From positions 1 to 5,463 of the forward strand of contig CAZFWV010000431.1 in the NCBI GenBank assembly GCA_964522605.1: a DNA stretch of 5,463 nt. The letters are read 5' to 3'. This DNA is from CAVZLD01 sp964522605 (lineage in GTDB: Bacteria; Planctomycetota; Planctomycetia; Pirellulales; Pirellulaceae). The translations under genes were made by a program, and so were the position numbers. This document shows, piece by piece, positions 1 through 5,096 of the stretch (positions are counted from its first letter, which is position 1; every line of letters starts with the position of its first letter). Under the pieces are notes generated by a model, which was not told the DNA's origin, did not search any database, and was given only the letters and a program-made list of their open reading frames with translations.

Positions 1-56
1 GCTGGAGACGGGAGGCTGGAGACGGGAGGCTGGAGACGGGAGGCTGGAGACGGGAA
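1..56. repeat. 14-bp tandem repeat array, four copies
   Basis: Four head-to-tail copies of gctggagacgggag fill positions 1-14, 15-28, 29-42 and 43-56. The first three are identical and the fourth differs only in its last base. The array may continue beyond the left edge of the window. Each unit can be read as two related heptamers (ggctgga and gacgggag-like). The ggctgga half is the reverse complement of the heptamer core in the array at 132-187. No open frame here looks like a protein. Positions 57-131, between the two arrays, show nothing recognisable. Confidence 0.9.
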
Positions 57-131
57 GGGACGATGGATGTCGGTTCAATGCACTTGGATCTCCTCAGGGT
101 CCGGTACTCCCGTTGCGAAATCCTCTTCTCT

Positions 132-187
132 CCTCCAGCCTGCAGCCTGCAGCCTCCAGCCTGTAGCCTGCAGCCTCCAGCCTCCCC
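132..187. repeat. Heptamer repeat array (CCTSCAG)n
   Basis: Seven contiguous 7-bp units run from 132 to 180: cctccag, cctgcag, cctgcag, cctccag, cctgtag, cctgcag, cctccag. A degenerate eighth unit, cctcccc, occupies 181-187 and touches the stop codon of the metallopeptidase gene at 187-189. Variation is confined to the fourth and fifth bases of the unit. There are no spacers, so this is a microsatellite-like tandem array and not a CRISPR. It lies in opposite orientation to the related array at 1-56, so the two could partly pair as an imperfect long stem. Confidence 0.9.
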
Positions 188-789
188 TATACCAGCTTCG
201 GATGCGGGATTCGCGTGCCGTACACGCGTCCATACTGTGCCCGTAGCTGCGCGAAATCCAGTTCGAGAAAACGATACAAGGCGCGCGGCGGTCCCTTGGC
301 AAGCCAGCGATCGGTCAGCTTCTGCATTCCTGCATCGTACTCTCGCTGAGAAGGGCTGTGGGCATAGCATCGCCCCTCATGACGTCGAATATCGCCGTCG
401 AAATCGGGGCTGATGTGCCAGAGTTCGTGCAGGATCGTCACGAGTTTCTGGTTCAGATCGACATCCAGGAAGCGGGGCAGATAGAAGGTCAGGATGTAGA
501 GAATCTCGTGTCCCGAAGCCGCGTACAGTCGCTGAACGGTATAGCAATGGCCGTTGCGACGCGTCGACAACGCACCTCCTTCGAAGCGCATCGGAGTCAG
601 CGTGGCGTAGGTCCCATAGGAAGACCGGTTGCGGGCTTGGGCGAATGAGATTGCCACGTGGGACAAGTCAATGTGCGACAACTCGGGGAGTCGTCGGATC
701 ATGTCCGCAATCAACCGGCGCATCTGGTCGGTGAAGTTGAATCCCGGTGCATCCATGCCGCTTATCGCCCCAACGCGATTCTGGGCCAT
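187..789 (-). CDS. Predicted zinc metallopeptidase (HELWH motif), function unknown
   Basis: This 200-residue protein carries a zincin motif HELWH at residues 121-125, where the two histidines should bind zinc and the glutamate should act as catalytic base. Residues 126-150 continue ISPDFDGDIRRHEGRCYAHS, which supplies H137 and H144 as candidate third zinc ligands. The stretch before the motif (about 93-120) is hydrophobic and begins HEILYILTFYLPRF, like the strand-helix lead-in of SprT-like and putative phage metallopeptidase families. No signal peptide or membrane segment is evident, so a cytoplasmic location is likely. The ATG at 789 gives the longest frame. The ATG at residue 12 (position 756) is a possible alternative, and neither has a convincing Shine-Dalgarno sequence. 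The gene lies 226 bases downstream of rplQ across a palindromic element, so it is probably not part of the ribosomal operon. Substrate and role cannot be told from sequence. The coding call is firm and the family assignment is by motif only. Confidence 0.82.
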   Translation of the reverse strand: MAQNRVGAISGMDAPGFNFTDQMRRLIADMIRRLPELSHIDLSHVAISFAQARNRSSYGTYATLTPMRFEGGALSTRRNGHCYTVQRLYAASGHEILYILTFYLPRFLDVDLNQKLVTILHELWHISPDFDGDIRRHEGRCYAHSPSQREYDAGMQKLTDRWLAKGPPRALYRFLELDFAQLRAQYGRVYGTRIPHPKLV

Positions 790-883
790 TCATGCCAAAC
801 GACCGCCGTTTTTTTGCCGTCCTTTGCGCCCTCGCACGGTCTACAGACTTGAGACAGAACTCAGCGATGACTCAACAATAACT

Positions 884-900
884 TCGTTGTTTTCCAACGA
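884..900. other. Small hairpin downstream of the palindromic element
   Basis: The sequence tcgttgttttccaacga forms a 6-bp stem (tcgttg/caacga) with a 5-base loop. It adjoins the palindromic element at 901-986. Neither strand has a T-run directly after the stem, so a terminator role is only a possibility. Confidence 0.4.
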
Positions 901-986
901 GGGTGGCTGGGGTCGAGCGTAGCGAGCCCCAAGTCACACGGCTGGGGGCTCGACGCTCGTTCCTCGCGTCTCGACCCCAGGCACCC
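901..986. repeat. Nested palindromic (REP-like) intergenic element
   Basis: An outer inverted repeat pairs 901-917 (gggtggctggggtcgag) with 970-986, matching at 16 of 17 positions. Inside it sit two imperfect palindromes with shared words: 909-930 (ggggtcg...cgagcccc) and 945-978 (ggggctcgacgc...gcgtctcgacccc). The words cgagcg and gagcccc recur in both orientations, so each half can fold on itself or the whole can fold as one long stem. It lies between rplQ and the metallopeptidase gene. Transcribed from the minus strand it would make a very stable RNA structure that could end or protect the ribosomal operon transcript. No U-tract follows, so it is not a classical intrinsic terminator. The design resembles dispersed REP-type elements, which is an inference from structure. 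Confidence 0.7.
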
Positions 987-1015
987 AAATGCCGAAGTTG
1001 TTCTTGAGGCAGAGC

Positions 1016-1657
1016 TTAGTCCTTGCTTTCCTCGTCGGCGGTTGCTTCTTCGACGGCTTCGGTGGCTGCTTCTTCTTCGGGACTGGGAGCCGGTTCATCC
1101 TCGAAGGCGGGTCGGGCGGCCTTTTGTGTCACGCGATCATGTTGCCCGACGAATTCCAGAATGGCACGCTGGCCGGCGTCGCCCAGACGCGGCTTCGCCA
1201 ATCTCAAGATCCGCGTGTATCCACCGGGTCGGTCAGCGAATCGCGGCGCGATATCATCGAAGACGATTTGGACCGCTTGCTTGTCCCCCAGTAAACGCAG
1301 GACACGCCTTCGCGCGGCGACGACGGGTCCCACGGCCTGGTTCCATTTCTGCCATTGGTCACTTGCCCGCCACGTTCTCCATTGCTCTGTTCCCCGATCG
1401 GCCGTGGTCGCGTACTGTTCGGCTTCTTCCGCTTGGGCGAGCGAACGACGGGCGATGGTAATGCAGCGTTCGACCAGCGGGCGAACTTCCTTCGCCTTCG
1501 GCAACGTCGTAATGATCCGGCCCTTGACGTGGGGCTTGTTCGAATCCAGTTCTGCATCTCGTTCGGTGAGGAAGAGGCTGCTTGCCAGATTGCGGAGCAT
1601 TGCTTTGCGGTGGCTAGAGCTTCTGCCCAGATGACGGCCTGTCTTGCGATGTCGCAT
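1016..1657 (-). CDS. rplQ: 50S ribosomal protein L17 (extended form)
   Basis: L17 is a large-subunit protein near the peptide exit tunnel. The start MRHRKTGRHLGRSSSHRKAM, the block TTLPKAKEVRPLVE (about 50-64) and the block FDDIAPRFADRPGGYTRILRL (about 133-153) with its GD-A-ILEFV ending are diagnostic. The protein has 213 residues against roughly 120-130 for E. coli or Bacillus L17. The surplus lies in three places: an insertion of about 13 residues near 30-46, a Trp- and Glu-rich insertion near 73-114, and an acidic, Ala/Glu-rich tail from about 184 to 213. The conserved core is intact and in frame, so the additions look like lineage features and not damage. The ATG at 1657 matches the family's N-terminus. 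A weak purine stretch (ggat) precedes it. The gene starts 86 bases after the rpoA stop, in the usual order at the end of the alpha operon. Confidence 0.97.
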   Translation of the reverse strand: MRHRKTGRHLGRSSSHRKAMLRNLASSLFLTERDAELDSNKPHVKGRIITTLPKAKEVRPLVERCITIARRSLAQAEEAEQYATTADRGTEQWRTWRASDQWQKWNQAVGPVVAARRRVLRLLGDKQAVQIVFDDIAPRFADRPGGYTRILRLAKPRLGDAGQRAILEFVGQHDRVTQKAARPAFEDEPAPSPEEEAATEAVEEATADEESKD

Positions 1658-1743
1658 CGGTCTATCCGCGATAACTGTGTGAAAAGATTAATTTTGCCAA
1701 GTTCGTGGGGATTGCACGTGCTTCGTATGCTCTTCCCTTCGGA

Positions 1744-2724
1744 TCACCGCGCCGCCGGCACCCGCATGCCCAGGCGAAGTCCCATCTCCGCCAGGCGTTC
1801 TCGGACCTCATTGAGCGTGGTTTCTCCGAAATTGCGGACTTCCAGCAGTTGGTCTTCCGACATCTGGACGAGATCACGCACGGTATTGATGCCTTCCGAT
1901 TCCAGACAATTGCTGGCGCGCACGGAGAGCTTTAGTTCGGCCAAGCTCATGCTCAATTTGGAGTCCAGCACGGCGTCGTGACCCGCACCGCCTCGGCTTG
2001 GCGAATGGACCTTAGGTCCGAGTTGCGAGTACTGCACGAACGGATTCAGGTGCTTCCGCAAAATTTTGGCCGATTCGACTAGCGACATTTCGGGCTGGAT
2101 CGAACCGTTCGTCCAGATGTCGATGGTCAGCTTGTCATAATTCGTCTTCTGACCGACGCGCGTTTCTTCGACCTCGTATCGCACGCGGGTCACGGGGCTG
2201 AATACCGCATCGATCGGGATGACGCCAATTTCGTGCTCCGTCGTGCTGTGTTCGCTGGCGGGAATGTAGCCGCGCCCATTTTCGACGACCATCTCCATAA
2301 AGAACGGGACGTCATCGGTCAGCGTGGCGATCACCAAATCTTTGTTGATCACCTCGACATCCGCGTCGCTATGGACATCGGCGCCTGTGATCGGCCCCGC
2401 GATGCTCTTTTCGATCGTGACAACGCGCGTCTCAGGCGTATGTTTCTTGACAACAAGCGACTTCACGTTGAGCACGATATCCGTAACATCCTCCAGGATC
2501 CCGGGGATGGTTGTGAATTCGTGCTGCGCACCTCGAATTTTGATTTGTGTGACGGCACTGCCTTCCAGACTGGACAGCAGAATGCGCCGCAGGCTATTGC
2601 CGATCGTCGCGCCAAAGCCACGCTCGAATGGTTCAGCAAAAAACCGGCCGAAAGTGGGGGTGAGCGTTTCCGCTTCACAATTTACGACGCTGGGTAATTC
2701 GAGACCGCGCCACCGAATGTGCAT
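1744..2724 (-). CDS. rpoA: DNA-directed RNA polymerase subunit alpha
   Basis: The 326-residue protein has the usual length for bacterial alpha, which dimerises to start RNA polymerase assembly and contacts promoter DNA and activators. The N-terminal domain shows EPFERGFGATIGNSLRRILL (about 31-50), the dimer and beta/beta-prime binding block. A flexible linker near 237-254 leads to the C-terminal domain (about 255-320) with LSVRASNCLESEGI, where R269 corresponds to the DNA-contacting R265 of E. coli. The NFGETTLNEV segment (298-307) replaces the NLGKKSL of E. coli, so the lysine equivalent to K298 is a threonine (T302). The opening MHIRWRGLELPS is of a planctomycete type. The start is fixed by a strong Shine-Dalgarno sequence, GGAGG, five bases before the ATG. 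The gene follows rpsK after 111 bases with no rpsD between them. Confidence 0.99.
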   Translation of the reverse strand: MHIRWRGLELPSVVNCEAETLTPTFGRFFAEPFERGFGATIGNSLRRILLSSLEGSAVTQIKIRGAQHEFTTIPGILEDVTDIVLNVKSLVVKKHTPETRVVTIEKSIAGPITGADVHSDADVEVINKDLVIATLTDDVPFFMEMVVENGRGYIPASEHSTTEHEIGVIPIDAVFSPVTRVRYEVEETRVGQKTNYDKLTIDIWTNGSIQPEMSLVESAKILRKHLNPFVQYSQLGPKVHSPSRGGAGHDAVLDSKLSMSLAELKLSVRASNCLESEGINTVRDLVQMSEDQLLEVRNFGETTLNEVRERLAEMGLRLGMRVPAAR

Positions 2725-2729
2725 TGTAG

Positions 2730-2734
2730 CCTCC
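2730..2734 (-). promoter_or_regulatory. Strong ribosome binding site of rpoA
   Basis: The minus strand reads GGAGG, then ctaca, then the ATG at 2724. It is the best Shine-Dalgarno match in the cluster and confirms the rpoA start. Confidence 0.85.
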
Positions 2735-2785
2735 GTTGAGATATCAAAACCCGCTCAGCGAATGAGCCATCCGCCGCCCGATCGA

Positions 2786-2812
2786 CCTGCCGCGGCACGA
2801 CGGCCTGGCAGG
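2786..2812. other. Inverted repeat in the rpsK-rpoA gap
   Basis: cctgcc at 2786-2791 pairs with ggcagg at 2807-2812, giving a 6-bp stem with a 15-base loop that itself contains part of the 10-base palindrome tgccgcggca. It lies where rpsD stands in many other bacteria. No U-tract follows on the minus strand, so a terminator is unlikely. It may simply reflect GC-rich spacer sequence. Confidence 0.35.
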
Positions 2813-2835
2813 GGAAAAGACGACGGCACGGCGGA

Positions 2836-3216
2836 TCAGACACGCCGCTTTTTTCGCGGACGGCAACCATTGTGGGGAATAGGGGTGCAGTCTTCCAGCG
2901 ATTTGACGTTCAGGCCGGCCGACTGCAGGGCGGTGATTGCGCTTTCTCGCCCGGAGCCGGGGCCCTTGACTTTCACATCCACGTCTTTCACACCAAACTT
3001 GATCGCCTTTTCGGCCGCCTGCTGCGCGGCACACTGACCGGCAAAAGGCGTGCTCTTCCGGCTTCCCTTGAAGCCACAGGTGCCCGCGCTCGACCAGCAG
3101 AGCGTATCGCCCTTGGTGTCGGTGATCGTCACGGTCGTATTGTTGAAGGTCGCCGTGATATAGGCGATTCCCACAGTGACGTTCCGACGTGTTCTTCGTT
3201 TCTTGCTCTTCGCCAC
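2836..3216 (-). CDS. rpsK: 30S ribosomal protein S11
   Basis: S11 sits on the platform of the small subunit and helps form the mRNA exit region near S7 and S18. The 126-residue product has the N-terminal basic stretch KSKKRRTRR, then ITATFNNTTVTITD (about 20-33), WSSAGTCGFKGSRKSTPFAGQ (41-61), KVKGPGSGRESAI (82-94) and the invariant end PHNGCRPRKKRRV. The HNG motif (115-117) includes the asparagine equivalent to the one known to become isoaspartate in E. coli S11. The start codon is GTG at 3216, chosen because the family's N-terminus begins there and GGAGAG lies nine bases upstream. The gene begins 121 bases after the rpsM stop, a longer gap than in most ribosomal operons. Confidence 0.98.
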   Translation of the reverse strand: MAKSKKRRTRRNVTVGIAYITATFNNTTVTITDTKGDTLCWSSAGTCGFKGSRKSTPFAGQCAAQQAAEKAIKFGVKDVDVKVKGPGSGRESAITALQSAGLNVKSLEDCTPIPHNGCRPRKKRRV

Positions 3217-3225
3217 GACGCTTTA

Positions 3226-3231
3226 CTCTCC
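3226..3231 (-). promoter_or_regulatory. Ribosome binding site deciding the GTG start of rpsK
   Basis: The minus strand reads GGAGAG followed by nine bases and then GTG at 3216. No better placed ATG begins the conserved S11 N-terminus, so this site supports the GTG start. Confidence 0.75.
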
Positions 3232-3337
3232 AAAAACCAGACTCACCAATAACCAGCTTCAGCTCATCCGACACGGATTCGATTCTGCTCGCAGACATTC
3301 CCACACGGAGTCTGTTGGTTTGCGATCCCAACTTCGA

Positions 3338-3721
3338 CTACCGCAGGTCCTTCACGCCTTTCTTGCCGGCCACCGTTTTCTTCGGACCCTTGCGCGTCCG
3401 CGCATTGGTTCGCGTCCGCTGGCCTCGAACGGGCAGGCCGCGCCGATGTCGCAGGCCGCGATAGCAGCCGATGTCGCGCAATCGCGTCACATTTTGGGCA
3501 ATCTGACGCCGCAGGGGGCCTTCCACGACATAATCACGCTCCAGGAGCGCTGCCAACCGGCCGAGTTCGTCCTCGGCCAGTTCGCGGGCCCGCTTATGCG
3601 GATCGACTCCCGCTTTCTGGCATAATTCCCGCGCCGTCCGCGGTCCAACTCCATACAGGTACGTCAGCGAGACCGACGTCGGTCGATCGTTCGGGATGTC
3701 AACACCCAAAATACGTGGCAT
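3338..3721 (-). CDS. rpsM: 30S ribosomal protein S13
   Basis: S13 lies in the head of the small subunit and contacts the large subunit and the P-site tRNA. The 127-residue product starts MPRILGVDIPNDRP and carries LTYLYGVGPRTARELC (about 19-34), the helical middle region, and the basic tail GCYRGLRHRRGLPVRGQRTRTNARTRKGPKK (85-115), all hallmarks of the family. The reading frame is open for 20 codons upstream to an ATG at 3781, but the conserved protein begins at the ATG at 3721, which has GGAG nine bases upstream. The gene follows rpmJ after 125 bases. Length and tail are normal, and nothing suggests damage. Confidence 0.98.
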   Translation of the reverse strand: MPRILGVDIPNDRPTSVSLTYLYGVGPRTARELCQKAGVDPHKRARELAEDELGRLAALLERDYVVEGPLRRQIAQNVTRLRDIGCYRGLRHRRGLPVRGQRTRTNARTRKGPKKTVAGKKGVKDLR

Positions 3722-3730
3722 CTGGTGGAA

Positions 3731-3734
3731 CTCC
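3731..3734 (-). promoter_or_regulatory. Ribosome binding site deciding the rpsM start
   Basis: The minus strand reads GGAG followed by nine bases and then ATG at 3721. It supports that start over the in-frame ATG 60 bases upstream at 3781. Confidence 0.7.
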
Positions 3735-3846
3735 GCATTCGTAATTCGTTCGCGGTGCCCTGCGGTCCGCGCAACGGTCAACAGAGATCAATTCAATTGG
3801 CTTGCTCAACCGGACTCATGCACCCGCGGTGATCTTCCGCGACGGA

Positions 3847-3960
3847 TCAGCCCTGACGCTGCTTATGACGAGGATTGCTGCAGATCACGTACACACGGCC
3901 TCGACGCCGTACGACCTTGCAGTGCTCACATATTCGTTTGACGCTGGCACGAACCTTCAT
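3847..3960 (-). CDS. rpmJ: 50S ribosomal protein L36 (zinc-binding form)
   Basis: Translation of the minus strand from the ATG at 3960 gives a 37-residue protein, MKVRASVKRICEHCKVVRRR followed by GRVYVICSNPRHKQRQG and a TGA stop. This is a full-length L36, a late-assembling large-subunit protein bound to 23S rRNA. Residues C11, C14, C27 and H32 form the Cys-Cys-Cys-His zinc site, so it is the zinc-containing (C+) paralogue. An AGGG sequence seven bases before the ATG is a modest Shine-Dalgarno match. The gene lies between map, 337 bases upstream, and rpsM, 125 bases downstream, which is its usual place except that infA is missing upstream. The gene is easily overlooked because of its size. 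Confidence 0.97.
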   Translation of the reverse strand: MKVRASVKRICEHCKVVRRRGRVYVICSNPRHKQRQG

Positions 3961-4081
3961 GGCGAGACCCTGATACACTTCGCGAAACCTGTCGACAGCA
4001 AACTGCTCAATATAAGGAAACGGATCGGTGACGAAAAGCCCCGTTGGCTGGCTGGCCGCAAAAAAGGGGTCGCGTCCGATT

Positions 4082-4158
4082 CTCGTTTAACGGCAAGCCG
4101 AAGGCGACGATTTCTGTCTCGTACACTCGCCGACGCCTTCGGCTTGCCGTTAAACGAG
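4082..4158. repeat. Perfect 25-bp inverted repeat with a 27-base loop
   Basis: Positions 4082-4106 and 4134-4158 are exact reverse complements over 25 bases. The arm contains ctcgtttaacggcaagccga and ends in aggcg. The loop is 4107-4133. Pairing stops sharply at both ends of the arms. No U-tract follows on either strand, so a simple terminator is unlikely. The length and exactness suggest a mobile or dispersed palindromic element (REP/BIME-like or a small non-coding insertion) placed between map and rpmJ. Transcribed, it would make a long stable stem in the operon mRNA. Confidence 0.85.
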
Positions 4159-4204
4159 CTGCATGTAGCAGCGAAATTTCTCGGCCTGTTTTCCCTGACT
4201 TGCC

Positions 4205-4224
4205 CGGTTCACCCGGAAGAACCG
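4205..4224. other. Small inverted repeat downstream of map
   Basis: cggttc at 4205-4210 pairs with gaaccg at 4219-4224 around an 8-base loop. With no U-tract, its role is uncertain. It may be chance. Confidence 0.3.
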
Positions 4225-4257
4225 TAGCTCCTGCTCCGAAACTCAGGCAAAACCGAC

Positions 4258-4275
4258 ACGGGGGAAAGCCCCCGT
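4258..4275 (-). terminator. GC-rich hairpin after map, weak terminator or attenuator
   Basis: On the minus strand ACGGGGG pairs perfectly with CCCCCGT around the loop CTTT, 22 bases past the map stop codon. A short T-run (four T's) follows only after a further five bases, so the U-tract is displaced and poor. The hairpin could cause partial termination or stabilise the 3' end of an adk-map transcript. On the plus strand the stem is followed by ttctc, also a weak U-tract. The structure is clear and the function is inferred. Confidence 0.45.
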
Positions 4276-4297
4276 TTCTCCCGCCGATCGCTCGGTC

Positions 4298-5068
4298 TCA
4301 CGGTGGGCCGGTCAATCGGCAGGGGCCGTCGGAGGTCAGTGCGACGGTATGCTCGAAATGGGCGCTCGGTCGACCGTCGGCGGTGACTTGTGTCCAGTGA
4401 TCCGGTTGGCAGCGGACCTGTTTCCGCCCCAGATTGACCATGGGTTCAATCGCCAGGACCAGGCCGGGCCGAAGCGGGAAGTCGCCCTCCCGGCGAAAGG
4501 CCTCGGTGCAGAAATTAGGCACTTGGGGTGGTTCGTGCATCTCGCGGCCGATCCCATGTCCGACGAATTGTTCGACGACGGACAGGCCGGCCCGCGAGAC
4601 GAATTGTTCGATCGCCTCCGCCACCTGACTCCAGCGTTCACATTTTCCGAGTAATTCGATCGCCAGATCGAGTGCTTGCTGCGTGATCTGCAGCAGGTGT
4701 TCTACCTCCGGTGCGATCCGACCGACCGGATAGGTCGCCGCGGCGTCGCCACACCAACCGTTCCATTTGCAGCCCGTATCGACGCTGACAATGTCGCCTT
4801 CCTGCAGCACCCGGTCTCCCGGGATTCCGTGCACGACTTCCTCGTTGACGGACGTACAGGCGGCCGCCGGAAAGGGGATCTTCCCGGGGACTCCCTTGAA
4901 CAGCGGGATCGCACCGGCCTCGGCAAAAACTGCTTCCACTGCGTCGTTCAATTGCCCCGTGGTGACACCGGGCTGGACGAGGGGCGCGACCGCCTGGTGG
5001 GCTTGCCAGACCAGCAGTCCCGCCTGCCGCATCTGGGCAATTTCGCGCGGGGAACGCAGATTAAGCAC
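4298..5068 (-). CDS. map: Methionine aminopeptidase, type I
   Basis: This cytoplasmic metalloenzyme removes the initiator methionine from new proteins. With the GTG start at 5068 the product has 256 residues, close to the 264 of E. coli. All metal ligands of the pita-bread fold are visible: D97 and D108 (in VDTGCKWNGWCGDAA), H171 (GHGIG), E208 (AIEPM) and E239 (FEHT). The substrate-side histidines H80 (EEVVHGIPG) and H178 (MHEPP) are also present. The frame stays open upstream to an ATG at 5170, but those 34 codons overlap adk and do not resemble the family, while LNLRSPREIAQMRQAG after the GTG does. GGGA lies eight bases before the GTG. The start is 28 bases past the adk stop, which suggests co-transcription. 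No N-terminal zinc-finger extension is present. Confidence 0.96.
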   Translation of the reverse strand: MLNLRSPREIAQMRQAGLLVWQAHQAVAPLVQPGVTTGQLNDAVEAVFAEAGAIPLFKGVPGKIPFPAAACTSVNEEVVHGIPGDRVLQEGDIVSVDTGCKWNGWCGDAAATYPVGRIAPEVEHLLQITQQALDLAIELLGKCERWSQVAEAIEQFVSRAGLSVVEQFVGHGIGREMHEPPQVPNFCTEAFRREGDFPLRPGLVLAIEPMVNLGRKQVRCQPDHWTQVTADGRPSAHFEHTVALTSDGPCRLTGPP

Positions 5069-5096
5069 CGCGGATTTCCCAAATCGGACAGGCGGA

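Larger units (their letters stand above)
3961..4297. other. Gene-free 337-base gap between map and rpmJ
   Basis: No minus-strand frame here resembles a protein, and in particular no IF-1 (infA) reading frame is present, although infA stands here in many bacteria. The gap contains the hairpin at 4258-4275, the minor hairpin at 4205-4224 and the perfect inverted repeat at 4082-4158. The roughly 120 bases just before rpmJ show no clear -35/-10 pair, though a promoter for rpmJ onward would be expected here if the hairpins end the upstream transcript. Confidence 0.7.

Noticed and set aside
1..187. Possible CRISPR array
   Set aside because: The repeats are 7 and 14 bp and directly contiguous with no spacers, and no cas-like gene is present.
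63..413. Plus-strand reading frame with the repeated peptide PPACSLQ
   Set aside because: The repeat is only the heptamer array read over a 21-base cycle. The rest of the frame overlaps the metallopeptidase gene on the other strand and resembles no protein.
809..815. Run of seven T's on the plus strand as a terminator
   Set aside because: No convincing GC-rich stem precedes it, and no plus-strand gene ends there. On the minus strand it is an A-run upstream of the metallopeptidase start.
1023..1634. 203-codon plus-strand frame opposite rplQ
   Set aside because: It is antisense to a clearly recognised L17 gene and has the low-complexity Ser/Arg/Ala composition of a shadow frame.
2324..3037. 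237-codon plus-strand frame across rpoA and rpsK
   Set aside because: It runs antisense over two conserved genes and their spacer, and has no recognisable domain.
3722..3781. Upstream ATG extension of rpsM
   Set aside because: The 20 extra residues are not part of S13, and the ATG at 3721 has its own Shine-Dalgarno sequence.
3961..4020. Possible promoter before rpmJ (TTGCTG, 18 bases, TGTATC on the minus strand)
   Set aside because: The -10 match is only about half and the -35 is moderate. This is not enough to call a promoter by eye.
3961..4297. Search for infA in the map-rpmJ gap
   Set aside because: No frame encodes the IF-1 pattern of about 70 residues. The gap is filled by hairpins and a palindrome.
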